Source: Lactonifactor sp. BIOML-A5
GTDB lineage: Bacteria; Bacillota; Clostridia; Lachnospirales; Lachnospiraceae
Assembly: GCF_009677585.1 (NCBI RefSeq)
Contig: NZ_WKYV01000039.1
Location: 1-34,349 of the forward strand
Length of the DNA: 34,349 bases
Direction of reading: 5' to 3'
The notes beneath the pieces were generated by a model. It saw only the letters and a list, made by a program, of their open reading frames with translations, did not search any database and was not told where the DNA came from. A program made the position numbers and the translations under genes. Below are positions 1-7,653 of the stretch, one piece after another (the stretch's first letter is position 1; each line of letters opens with the position of its first letter).

Positions 1-201
1 CCGGGGACGATTCCGCAGGAGTGACTAGAGAGTCTTAGGCAAAACCGGGATTCCCGCTGGAAATTTTTTCGGCAGTCAGGGCCGAAAAAAAGTGAGCATG
101 GGCAGAGAATGCACATCAAGCATTCTTTGCACATACGAACGGTGCTCCTGCGGGGATTCCGGTTTTGTCTTAGACTCTCTTCGCGACGGAGGTGTCCCCG
201 G
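1..201. repeat. 201-bp structured palindromic element
   Basis: Non-coding block made of nested inverted repeats. The outermost arms are 1-8 and 194-201 (CCGGGGAC / GTCCCCGG). A 31-bp arm pair, 27-57 with 150-180, matches with about two mismatches and two G-T pairs. Inside lie two hairpins: 64-73 with 81-90 (10 bp perfect, loop 74-80) and 102-112 with 120-130 (11 bp with one G-T, loop 113-119). Positions 13-21 can pair instead with 145-153, so two alternative folds are possible. The fold resembles a three-way-junction RNA or a MITE/REP-like palindrome. It may continue left of the window. Confidence 0.7.
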
Positions 202-364
202 AACTTAAGCCTTCCTCCCGCCCGAACCAGCCAGCCCGCTGCCGCGGGATTCCTCTCACCGTCCCCCCGCCACCTCACACTTTCCGACTTGAATCACTTT
301 AAGCTGAAGTCCAAGCCCTACACTCCTAAATCCCAATTATACACCGCAAACAAAAAAGAAACCC
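202..364. other. Intergenic, no gene recognised
   Basis: C-rich then A-rich spacer between the palindrome and the end of the CBS gene's operon. A short plus-strand reading frame crosses it but has no ribosome binding site and a low-complexity Pro/Ser/Arg/Lys composition, so it was not called. The only feature noted is a 15-mer at 246-260 that recurs inverted at 14626-14640. Confidence 0.5.
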
Positions 365-391
365 AAAAAAGCAAAGTCACCCCCTTGCCTT
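365..391 (-). terminator. Probable intrinsic terminator of the gpr-to-CBS operon
   Basis: On the minus strand AAGGCAA (391-385) pairs with TTGCTTT (374-368), seven pairs with one G-T, around a 10-nt loop, followed by T residues to 365. It lies 23 nt beyond the CBS gene's stop. The stem is short, so the call is moderate. Confidence 0.45.
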
Positions 392-413
392 CCCAGGTTC
401 CCACATCTTCTAT

Positions 414-818
414 CTACTTATCCATCTTCCGATAGCAATATTGTATCAAATCTTTTCTCGTAATAATACCAATAAAATTATTCTGATCATCCACCACAGG
501 CACAAAATTCTGGTTCATGGCCTTGTCGATCAAATCTTCCATATTACATTCAATATGTACCGGCTGATAGTCCGTACGGCGGGGGATTTTTGTGATAGGA
601 ATGGTCTCGGCCCTCCTCAGATTAAGATTCTGCTGATTTTTAATCCCCCACAGCAGATCTCCCTCTGTAATGGTACCCACGTATTTCCCGTCAATACTAA
701 TCATAGGGATACAGGAATATTTGTGGTATTCCATTTTCTCAATCACCTGGCGTAAAGTATCATCATCAAATACATATGCTACATCTTTTTTCGGCGTGAG
801 GAAAAACAATATATTCAT
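414..818 (-). CDS. Tandem CBS-domain protein
   Basis: A 134-residue soluble protein made almost entirely of two CBS motifs. The first is about residues 8-60 (YSCIPMISIDGKYVGTITEGDL) and the second about 80-130 (FVPVVDDQNNFIGIITRKDL). Paired CBS motifs form a Bateman module, which usually binds adenine nucleotides or related ligands. No catalytic or DNA-binding domain is attached, so it is probably a stand-alone regulatory subunit; its partner is unknown. The start ATG has AGGAG about 10 nt upstream. It begins 36 nt after hemW and is the last gene of the minus-strand operon before a probable terminator. In Bacillus subtilis this position is held by hrcA, so the gene is a lineage-specific addition. 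Confidence 0.85.
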   Translation of the reverse strand: MNILFFLTPKKDVAYVFDDDTLRQVIEKMEYHKYSCIPMISIDGKYVGTITEGDLLWGIKNQQNLNLRRAETIPITKIPRRTDYQPVHIECNMEDLIDKAMNQNFVPVVDDQNNFIGIITRKDLIQYCYRKMDK

Positions 819-854
819 TCTGTAACATCTCCTATTTCTTCGTTCTTAGCTATT

Positions 855-1997
855 TTACAACAAAAAGTCCGACATTACCATATTACTGAGTGAGATTCCT
901 TCTCTGGTAAGAAATATCCGGCCATTTTGGGCCTCCAGAAGACCTAGTGAAAGATATTTATCTATCGGTTGTTTATAGACATCCTCAATGTTTTTGTGAA
1001 ATGCGCGTGAAAAGTCTTGTCTGCCGATCCCCTCAATGAGGCGGAACCCCAGGAACATAAATTCTTCCATCTGCTCCTTTTCACCCAGAGTTTCTGTTTG
1101 GCCGCGTATCTTCCATGGTTCTGAACTATGTTCTAAATACGCTTTCCAATCCGAAGTATTGGAAAATCGAACCTCCCGGATCAGAGACGCTGCCCCTAAG
1201 CCCAGTCCCAGATAATTTTTTCTTTTCCAGTATCCTATATTATGGCGGCAGGCATATCCGGGCTTTGCATAATTGGAAATCTCGTACTGAAGATAGCCAT
1301 ATTCCCTCAGCAGATTATAGGTGAGTTCATACATAGCTCTCTCCTCTTCCTCCGGGGGTAAGGTCAGTTTTTGCCTGTAAAAAGGTGTCCCCTCTTCGAT
1401 AATCAGACTGTACGCGGAAATGTGCTCCGGGGCAAGCTTTACAGCCTGCCTGAGATTCTCTTCCCACCCCTGCAGGGTCTGGTATGGAATTCCTGACATC
1501 AAATCTATATTTATATTAGTAAATCCGGCATTTCTTGCCTGCTCATAGTTCTCAGCAAATACTTCACAGGTATGAATCCTGCCCAAGCACTTTAAATCTT
1601 TATTGTTGAAGGACTGGAGCCCCATACTCAGTCTGTTAATCCCCATACTGCGATAGGCTCTGAGTTTGTCCCGGTTAAGGGTTCCCGGATTCGCCTCTAT
1701 GGTAATCTCTCCAAGTTTCTGGATAAAAAATGTCTGCCTGAGACTTTCCATAATCCTTTCCATCTGTGACGTGTTGAGAATGCTAGGGGTCCCTCCCCCT
1801 AAAAATACTGTAGTCACCTCATATTCCAGGGCAAATTCTCTGTATGAGCTTATCTCTCTGAGAAGAGCTTCTACATATGCCTCTCTCTCAGTCTCATCTC
1901 CCTGAAAAGAGAGAAAATCACAGTAACTGCATTTTTTCAGGCAAAATGGAATATGCAGATACAGTTCCAATTCCTGAGTCATAGCTTTACTTATCAT
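855..1997 (-). CDS. hemW: Radical SAM HemW (heme chaperone-like, formerly HemN-like)
   Basis: A 380-residue radical SAM protein. The 4Fe-4S/SAM site is CLKKCSYC (Cys19, Cys23, Cys26) followed by DF, as in HemW. True HemN coproporphyrinogen dehydrogenases have CxxxCxxCxC, so this is not a heme synthesis enzyme by motif. GGGTPS (about residue 67) is the SAM-binding glycine motif, and a HemN C-terminal domain follows. Characterised HemW proteins bind heme and transfer it to targets. The reading frame starts 11 nt inside lepA. A second ATG at 1982, 5 nt past the lepA stop, is equally plausible; neither has a good ribosome binding site, so translation is probably coupled to lepA. The order lepA-hemW is conserved in Firmicutes. 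Confidence 0.92.
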   Translation of the reverse strand: MISKAMTQELELYLHIPFCLKKCSYCDFLSFQGDETEREAYVEALLREISSYREFALEYEVTTVFLGGGTPSILNTSQMERIMESLRQTFFIQKLGEITIEANPGTLNRDKLRAYRSMGINRLSMGLQSFNNKDLKCLGRIHTCEVFAENYEQARNAGFTNINIDLMSGIPYQTLQGWEENLRQAVKLAPEHISAYSLIIEEGTPFYRQKLTLPPEEEERAMYELTYNLLREYGYLQYEISNYAKPGYACRHNIGYWKRKNYLGLGLGAASLIREVRFSNTSDWKAYLEHSSEPWKIRGQTETLGEKEQMEEFMFLGFRLIEGIGRQDFSRAFHKNIEDVYKQPIDKYLSLGLLEAQNGRIFLTREGISLSNMVMSDFLL

Positions 1998-3801
1998 CCA
2001 GTTTCAGAACGCTCATAAAGGCCTTCTGAGGGATTTCCACATTGCCTATCTGACGCATCCTTTTCTTTCCCTCCTTCTGTTTTTCCAGAAGCTTTCTTTT
2101 ACGGGAGATATCCCCCCCATAGCATTTAGCCAGAACATCCTTTCGCATAGCCTTCACTGTCTCTCTGGCAATAATCTTGCTGCCAATGGCTGCCTGGATC
2201 GGGATTTCAAAGAGCTGTCTGGGTATCTCCTCTTTGAGCTTCTCGCACATTCTGCGGCCCCGTTCATAGGCAGTTTCCCCGTGCACAATAAAGGACAGGG
2301 CATCCACCTCTTCCTTATTCACCAAAATATCCAGTTTCACCAACTCACTTCTCTGATATCCTGCCATCTCATAGTCAAAGGAGGCATAACCTCTAGATCG
2401 TGATTTTAAGGCATCAAAAAAGTCGTAGATGATTTCGTTCAGAGGAAGAACGTATTTTAGCAGCGCTCTGGTGGTCTCCATATATTCCATCCCCTGATAC
2501 TGGCCCCTGCGCTCCTGACATAGATCCATAATCGGCCCGATAAATTCTGTAGTCACCATTATCTCTGCATTTACAACCGGTTCCTCCATATAATCAATCT
2601 CAGAGGGATCCGGCAGGTTCGAGGGATTCGTTAGCTCCATAACATCTCCATTGGTCTTATATACCTTATAAATAACGCCTGGCGCCGTTGTCACCAAATC
2701 CAGATTATATTCCCTTTCCAACCTCTCCTGTATGATCTCCAGATGGAGTAGCCCAAGAAAACCGCAGCGAAATCCAAAGCCCAGAGCTACGGATGTCTCC
2801 GGTTCAAACTGCAGTGAAGCATCATTTAACTGTAGCTTTTCCAAAGCATCTCTTAAATCCTGGTATTTTGCACCGTCTGCAGGATACATTCCACAGTAAA
2901 CCATAGGGTTTACCTTTTTATATCCGGGAAGGGGGTTTGCACAAGGCCTGTCCGCGTCTGTAATCGTGTCACCCACCCGGGTGTCCTTAACATTTTTAAT
3001 ACTAGCTGTGATGTAGCCTACCATGCCTGCACTCAGCTCCTCACAGGGAATAAACTGGCCGGCTCCAAAATAGCCAACCTCAACTACTTCTTCCACTGCC
3101 TGAGTGGCCATCATAAGAATTCTAGTCCCTTTTTTTACTATGCCTTCCTTAATTCGGCAGAATACAATAACGCCCTTATAGGCATCATAGACAGAGTCAA
3201 AAATCAGAGCCTGAAGCGGACTTGCCGGATCTCCGTTGGGCGCCGGTATCTTCTTCACAATCTTCTCCAAAACCGCTTCCACATTGGTACCCATCTTCGC
3301 AGAAATCAAGGGAGCATCCTCTGCCTCTATCCCAATGACATCTTCAATCTCACTGATGACTCTCTCCGGATCTGCACTGGGCAGATCAATTTTGTTAATT
3401 ACGGGCATCACATCCAGATCATGATCCAGAGCAAGGTATACATTTGCCAGCGTCTGCGCTTCAATTCCCTGGGCAGCATCTACTACAAGGATTGCACCGT
3501 CACAGGCTGCCAGGCTGCGCGAAACCTCGTAATTAAAGTCCACGTGGCCAGGTGTGTCAATAAGATTAAAAATATATTCCTCCCCATCCTCAGCCTTATA
3601 AACTGTCCGCACCGTCTGTGCCTTGATGGTAATCCCTCTCTCTCTTTCCAGATCCATATTATCAAGCACCTGTGCCTGCATTTCTCTATCCGTAAGCAGT
3701 CCGGTTTTCTCTATAATCCGATCCGCCAGCGTTGATTTTCCATGGTCAATATGTGCAATGATGCAAAAATTTCTGATTTTACTTTGGTCAATTCCTGCCA
3801 T
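1987..3801 (-). CDS. lepA: Elongation factor 4 (LepA), translational GTPase
   Basis: 604 residues, the usual LepA length. The G1 motif is [10 protein letters not shown] (about residues 16-25), switch II is DTPGH and NKID is the G4 motif. The C-terminal LepA-specific domain ends in [20 protein letters not shown], a diagnostic block. LepA is a ribosome-associated GTPase related to EF-G and is linked to initiation and back-translocation. The ATG is preceded by AGGAGGAAGTACA. It is separated from spoIIP by 106 nt that hold a likely sigma-A promoter and a hairpin, which fits a housekeeping gene following a sporulation gene. It overlaps hemW downstream. Confidence 0.97.
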   Translation of the reverse strand: MAGIDQSKIRNFCIIAHIDHGKSTLADRIIEKTGLLTDREMQAQVLDNMDLERERGITIKAQTVRTVYKAEDGEEYIFNLIDTPGHVDFNYEVSRSLAACDGAILVVDAAQGIEAQTLANVYLALDHDLDVMPVINKIDLPSADPERVISEIEDVIGIEAEDAPLISAKMGTNVEAVLEKIVKKIPAPNGDPASPLQALIFDSVYDAYKGVIVFCRIKEGIVKKGTRILMMATQAVEEVVEVGYFGAGQFIPCEELSAGMVGYITASIKNVKDTRVGDTITDADRPCANPLPGYKKVNPMVYCGMYPADGAKYQDLRDALEKLQLNDASLQFEPETSVALGFGFRCGFLGLLHLEIIQERLEREYNLDLVTTAPGVIYKVYKTNGDVMELTNPSNLPDPSEIDYMEEPVVNAEIMVTTEFIGPIMDLCQERRGQYQGMEYMETTRALLKYVLPLNEIIYDFFDALKSRSRGYASFDYEMAGYQRSELVKLDILVNKEEVDALSFIVHGETAYERGRRMCEKLKEEIPRQLFEIPIQAAIGSKIIARETVKAMRKDVLAKCYGGDISRKRKLLEKQKEGKKRMRQIGNVEIPQKAFMSVLKLDDK

Positions 3802-3834
3802 TGTACTTCCTCCTAACTGTTATACAGACAGCAA

Positions 3835-3858
3835 GAATTACCTGACCCCAGGTAATTC
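3835..3858 (-). other. Perfect 10-bp hairpin in the lepA leader
   Basis: Arms 3835-3844 and 3849-3858 (GAATTACCTG / CAGGTAATTC) enclose a 4-nt loop. It lies between the predicted lepA promoter and the lepA ribosome binding site. On the minus strand it is followed by TTGCTGT, which is not a real U-tract. It is more likely a leader structure or weak read-through barrier from spoIIP than a strong terminator. Confidence 0.55.
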
Positions 3859-3881
3859 CTCCCATCTATCCTTGACCATTG

Positions 3882-3911
3882 ATTATAACACATTAAATGC
3901 AGACTTGTCAT
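3882..3911 (-). promoter_or_regulatory. Likely sigma-A promoter for lepA-hemW-CBS
   Basis: On the minus strand ATGACA (3911-3906) is followed by an 18-nt spacer and a perfect TATAAT (3887-3882). The -35 box overlaps the spoIIP stop codon. Transcription would start near 3875 and give a leader of about 75 nt containing the 3835-3858 hairpin. This would keep lepA on in growing cells even when gpr and spoIIP are silent. Confidence 0.6.
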
Positions 3912-5194
3912 TCACCTTTTAATACTTTATTTAAAATATCCGCCAAAGGTTCCATAGCGTTCTTTACCTCTGCAACGGTATTTGTCTGCGCACCACATTC
4001 TACCAGCAGTGACTTCGGGCGCATATGCAGGTTATAACGGTATCCTTTCAGATAGATACATCTGGTAAAGTCGGGATAGTACTTCTTCGCCTCCAGGGAC
4101 AGCTGGAGGGATAATGCCAGATTATCCTGAATATATGGATTGGGCAGGGAAGGGATATCTCCGTTTTTAGTAGTTCTGCTCAGTCCGTTAAAAAACATGA
4201 TCTGTGCAGTGGGTTTTCCATTCACATCCGTAACCAGCTTTTTCCCCTCCGCAATACCATCCCTGTGCAGGTCAATCACCACTTCAATACTGGGATTTTC
4301 TTCTAAAACCTGCTGAATCTTATCCCCGGCATAGTTGTAAGCCTTGTTCCTGTCCAGCTTGCCGTCCACCATGTCAAAAACATCCGTCACATGAATCACA
4401 TTGTAGTCATATTTCTGGCTGAGCAGGTCAGTCAGGTATTCCCCCACCCCCACAACGGTTGTGCTTGTGTCTCCTGGCACAGAGTCAGCAAAATCCTCCT
4501 GAGAATGGCTGTGGTATATCAGGATCTGAGGTTTGTCATTTCCGGTCTGCATACGGAGGTCTTTCTGCACCAGATCGGGTGCATTCAGCTGCTCGCTGTT
4601 AATTGTTGTGGTCTTATCGATCACAAAAAAGTTATTGATTACATAATCATAATCCTGGAATTTTTCCAGAGGGATGTCTGTGACAGGGGCCCTCTCCTGT
4701 ATCCCGGACGCAGAAGTATCCTCTGTCTCCTGGGTTTCCTCCGCCTCTGCCGCCTGGGGCGCATCTTCTTCCCCTTCTCCCACCGGCCCTGCCTCCTGGT
4801 TCTCTTCCAGTATTTTAGCCTCCAGGAATCCGGAGTTTTCAGCAACTATTTTGTCATAGGTGGTACTGCTTTCTACTGCAGTCTCATACGCATTTTCCTG
4901 ATCCAGATAATTAAGAAAAGGCACCTGCTCCAGTACCCTTCCCATGATCCACTGGGCTGTCGCTTCCTCAGGCGCCCTTTCTTCCGTTTCCGTATATAAT
5001 AGTCCCGGCATGTATACTTCTATTGCCTTCTCTTCTGCATCTGCCAAAAAACGTTCTGCAATCTTCCCGTCTCCATTTAGATATTCTGCCTTTATGATCA
5101 AAGAGCCTTTTCCAAGAACATAGCCTCCCAATGCGATCAGTGCCGTTAAAAGGAGTACACGGACTGCTTTCTGAATGATTGTCTCTTTCTCCAC
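3908..5194 (-). CDS. spoIIP: Stage II sporulation protein P (SpoIIP), peptidoglycan amidase/endopeptidase
   Basis: 428 residues. One membrane segment lies near the N-terminus (about 11-28), then an extracytoplasmic region with a strongly acidic Glu/Pro/Ala linker (about 129-170), then the SpoIIP catalytic domain (about 220-428). Visible family motifs are YHSHSQEDF (His228, His230), VIDLHRDG (His310) and LLVECGAQTNT (Glu399), matching the zinc-dependent amidase core. In the SpoIIDMP complex it helps degrade septal peptidoglycan during engulfment. The start is GTG with GAGGTGA just upstream. It follows gpr by 39 nt. Expression in B. subtilis is sporulation-specific; no convincing sigma-E or sigma-G site was found here. 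Confidence 0.93.
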   Translation of the reverse strand: MEKETIIQKAVRVLLLTALIALGGYVLGKGSLIIKAEYLNGDGKIAERFLADAEEKAIEVYMPGLLYTETEERAPEEATAQWIMGRVLEQVPFLNYLDQENAYETAVESSTTYDKIVAENSGFLEAKILEENQEAGPVGEGEEDAPQAAEAEETQETEDTSASGIQERAPVTDIPLEKFQDYDYVINNFFVIDKTTTINSEQLNAPDLVQKDLRMQTGNDKPQILIYHSHSQEDFADSVPGDTSTTVVGVGEYLTDLLSQKYDYNVIHVTDVFDMVDGKLDRNKAYNYAGDKIQQVLEENPSIEVVIDLHRDGIAEGKKLVTDVNGKPTAQIMFFNGLSRTTKNGDIPSLPNPYIQDNLALSLQLSLEAKKYYPDFTRCIYLKGYRYNLHMRPKSLLVECGAQTNTVAEVKNAMEPLADILNKVLKGE

Positions 5195-5233
5195 TCCATC
5201 ACCTCATATCTATATATGAAGTTTTGGGACGGA

Positions 5234-6142
5234 TTATACTTTAGAAAATGCAATATTAAGCCCTTCGGATATAGTATAGGAAAGTCTCTTCATTGTTTCG
5301 TCCACATCCTTCGGAGTGACAAACATGCTGTAGAGAGGAGGCGTTATCATCTCATCCAGGAATTCCTTTTTCTCCGCTTCGTCCAAGGCATCCAGAAGAT
5401 GAGCCATAGCATCGTATACAATAGTTGCCGCATCCACTACGGTAGGTACACCGATGCCAATTACCATTACCCCCAGGGTCTCCCTGGTAAGTCCATTTCT
5501 GTGGTTGCCCACACCTGAGCCGGGATGGATTCCCGTGTCCGTAATCTGGATAGTCCGGTTCAGCCGTTTTGTACTTCTGGCCGCCAGAGCATCGATAGCG
5601 ATTACTACATCCGGCTTCGTCTCATCCACAACACCCTTGATGATTTCCAGAGTTTCCATACCAGTCTGTGCCATTACTCCTGGAACAAGACCACTTACAC
5701 AATGAGCCTGATCTTCCCCCATCCCCTGAACACCATATTCTCTGATAACATGGCGGGTAATTCTCAGATTGGATATTACTTCCGGCCCAAGGCAGTCCGG
5801 GGTAATATCCCGGTTTCCAAGCCCTACCACCAATACGGTCAGCTCTCCCTTTCCGGGAATCAGCTTCCGGATATGCTTTGCCAAAACCTTTGAAATTTCT
5901 CTGTGGTATTCATCGTCTGGAACCGACATATTGGGAGCCTCAAGTGTAATGTAGGTGCCCTGCGGCCGGCCCATAGCCTTTGCCCCGTTTTCTGTCTCAA
6001 TTTTTACCGTTGTGGTACGGATGTCTTTCTCTTCATTATAATCTTCATCGATCACAACCCCCCGTATCTCTACATTATCCTCCTCAAACCGCTCCGTAGT
6101 CTCTAATGCCAGGTCTGTGCGAATCCTCTGTGTTCCTATCAT
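5234..6142 (-). CDS. gpr: Germination protease GPR (spore endopeptidase)
   Basis: A 302-residue peptidase of family A25, at the short end compared with the longer Bacillus enzyme. The N-terminus MIGTQRIRTDLALETTERF resembles the family's self-cleaved propeptide. The core block VVGLGNRDITPDCLGPEV is typical of GPR, as is PDVVIAIDALAARS. GPR degrades the small acid-soluble proteins that coat spore DNA, releasing amino acids at germination. The ATG has a GGAG-containing site upstream. It is the first gene of the minus-strand operon and diverges from rpsT, the same order as in Bacillus. Confidence 0.95.
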   Translation of the reverse strand: MIGTQRIRTDLALETTERFEEDNVEIRGVVIDEDYNEEKDIRTTTVKIETENGAKAMGRPQGTYITLEAPNMSVPDDEYHREISKVLAKHIRKLIPGKGELTVLVVGLGNRDITPDCLGPEVISNLRITRHVIREYGVQGMGEDQAHCVSGLVPGVMAQTGMETLEIIKGVVDETKPDVVIAIDALAARSTKRLNRTIQITDTGIHPGSGVGNHRNGLTRETLGVMVIGIGVPTVVDAATIVYDAMAHLLDALDEAEKKEFLDEMITPPLYSMFVTPKDVDETMKRLSYTISEGLNIAFSKV

Positions 6143-6204
6143 ATCCTGTCTCCTTTGCCATAATTGCTTTTTACTATTTTTTACAGTTTTTCATATTTTA
6201 TGTA

Positions 6205-6233
6205 TTGACAATCAGGAGATAATAAACTAAAAT
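6205..6233 (+). promoter_or_regulatory. rpsT promoter
   Basis: A consensus TTGACA (6205-6210), a 17-nt spacer and TAAAAT (6228-6233), five of six to consensus. It sits 89 nt before the rpsT start, so transcription would begin near 6240. This is one of the strongest promoters visible here, as expected for a ribosomal protein. Confidence 0.8.
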
Positions 6234-6239
6234 AAATGA

Positions 6240-6321
6240 GTATGTTCGAATTAGGGTGCCCGTGTCTGCTCTAATCCAACAATGAATCAAAAAGAATAAG
6301 CATATATTGGAGGTGTACGGT
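6240..6321 (+). promoter_or_regulatory. rpsT 5' leader with stem-loop
   Basis: About 82 nt of untranslated leader. Positions 6250-6256 pair with 6269-6275 (ATTAGGG / CTCTAAT-type, one G-T) around a 12-nt loop, and GGAGGTG (6309-6315) sets the start. An S20 autoregulatory role is possible by analogy with E. coli, where S20 represses its own translation, but no specific match to a known leader family was recognised. Confidence 0.4.
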
Positions 6322-6585
6322 TTGGCAAATATCAAATCTGCTAAGAAAAGAGTATTAGTAAACAGAACTAAAGCAGCAAGAAATAAATCCATTAAATCAG
6401 CAGTTAAAACATCCATCAAAAAGGTAGAAGCTGCAGTAGCTGCAAAGGACAAAGAGGCAGCAGCGGCTGCTTTGACAGAAGCAACAGCTACAATTAATAA
6501 GGCAGCATCTAAAGGTGTTTATCATAAAAACAACTCTGCAAGAAAAGTATCCCGTTTATCAAAAGCCGTTAACTCAATCGCTTAA
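6322..6585 (+). CDS. rpsT: 30S ribosomal protein S20
   Basis: 87 residues: MANIKSAKKRVLVNRTKAAR then a Lys/Ala-rich helical protein ending ARKVSRLSKAVNSIA, typical of S20, which binds 16S rRNA early in 30S assembly. The start is the TTG at 6322: GGAGGTG lies 6 nt upstream and the protein then begins MANIKSAKKR as in other S20 proteins. An in-frame TTG at 6307 would put the ribosome binding site inside the gene. It is the only plus-strand gene in the first 19 kb, divergent from gpr and convergent with holA. Confidence 0.97.
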   Translation: MANIKSAKKRVLVNRTKAARNKSIKSAVKTSIKKVEAAVAAKDKEAAAAALTEATATINKAASKGVYHKNNSARKVSRLSKAVNSIA

Positions 6586-6598
6586 GATAAATATATAA

Positions 6599-6640
6599 AG
6601 AACCCCCACTGTTCCGTCATTCAGTGAAGGTTCTTTTTTT
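6599..6640. terminator. Intrinsic terminator between rpsT and holA
   Basis: AGAACC (6599-6604) pairs with GGTTCT (6629-6634), with an inner CACTG/CAGTG pair, and is followed on the plus strand by a run of T to 6640. It ends rpsT. The opposite strand reads TTCTTTATATATTT after the stem, so it may also serve the convergent holA operon. Confidence 0.85.
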
Positions 6641-6649
6641 ATTGCCATT

Positions 6650-7633
6650 TTAATTTCCGCTGAATTTTACCAGCAGCAGTTCCACGCTCATCACATCACC
6701 TACCCGACCGGTTTTCACATCCTCCTCGGCCTTAACGCACTCTTCCACAGTCCTTCTAAGCTGCTCTGAGGTATACTGCCTTCCGTAACTCAGGTAATTG
6801 CGCACCACAAAAGGCTGGAGTCCGGTCTTCCTGCCGATTCCCTGATTGTCATACCCCAGTTTCTGCAGCTCTTTCACCTGCAAAATCAAATTAAACTGCC
6901 GGGCCAGAAGAAATAAAATACGCATAGGAGGTTCTTTTAGTGACAGCAGGTCATAGTATAGATCCAGGGCTTTCTTCTGATTTTTCTCCGTAACTGCCCG
7001 AATCATGTCAAAAATCTTGTTGGTCGTCTGGGTAGTACAGACTGCCTCAATATCGTCAGCCGTAATCACGTTCCTGTCCATAGTATAACAGAGCAGTTTT
7101 TCTGCCTCCCGCTCAATGTTTCCCATATCACTTCCGGTTTTGGATAGAAACAGTTCCATATCTTTTTGAGTAATGTTTTTCCCCTCTTTTTTTAATATTC
7201 CAAGCACCCAGCGCATCAAAGTCTTGCTGTCCTGTATGCCGAATTCCACAATTCTCCCCTGCTTTTTTACCGCCTTATACATACGACTTCTTTTATCTAT
7301 TTCTTCTTCTACAAAGATCATGCACAGATATTCAGGCAGTCCTTCCCCTAAGTAATCAGCCAGTTCCTGACATTGGTTCTTAAAAAACCCTGTATTTTGG
7401 AGAATGATTACTCTCCGGTCCGCAAAAAAGGGCATAGTTTCTGCCAAAGCAATCACTTCCCCAGGAACCACCTTTTTCCCCTCAAAATAACTGTAATTCA
7501 TAGAATCATCTTCAGGCAAAAGAGCTGCCCTCATTTTATTTTTATACTGTTGCTTCAGATAGGCTTCCGGTCCGCAGAACAGATACACCCTGCTAAAGTT
7601 CTGATTTTTAATATCTTCCTGTAAACTTTTCAT
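6650..7633 (-). CDS. holA: DNA polymerase III delta subunit
   Basis: 327 residues of the HolA/YqeN family: an N-terminal AAA+-like fold starting VYLFCGPEAYLKQQ, a middle block with LLCYTMDRNVITADDIEAV, and a helical C-terminus (REPPMRILFLLARQFNLILQVKEL-like). Delta opens the sliding clamp within the clamp loader. Two in-frame ATGs exist. The one at 7633 is preferred because GGGAG lies 6-7 nt upstream, while the ATG at 7651, directly before the comEC stop, has no good site. comEC-holA is the same order as comEC-yqeN in B. subtilis. Confidence 0.92.
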   Translation of the reverse strand: MKSLQEDIKNQNFSRVYLFCGPEAYLKQQYKNKMRAALLPEDDSMNYSYFEGKKVVPGEVIALAETMPFFADRRVIILQNTGFFKNQCQELADYLGEGLPEYLCMIFVEEEIDKRSRMYKAVKKQGRIVEFGIQDSKTLMRWVLGILKKEGKNITQKDMELFLSKTGSDMGNIEREAEKLLCYTMDRNVITADDIEAVCTTQTTNKIFDMIRAVTEKNQKKALDLYYDLLSLKEPPMRILFLLARQFNLILQVKELQKLGYDNQGIGRKTGLQPFVVRNYLSYGRQYTSEQLRRTVEECVKAEEDVKTGRVGDVMSVELLLVKFSGN

Positions 7634-7653
7634 ATTCACTCCCACTGTCATTT

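Noticed and set aside
109..435. 108-codon frame through the left palindrome
   Set aside because: Follows inverted-repeat sequence, no binding site, low-complexity product and overlap with the CBS gene end.
4391..4999. 202-codon plus-strand open frame opposite spoIIP
   Set aside because: Antisense to catalytic and linker parts of spoIIP, no start signal, composition typical of a shadow frame.
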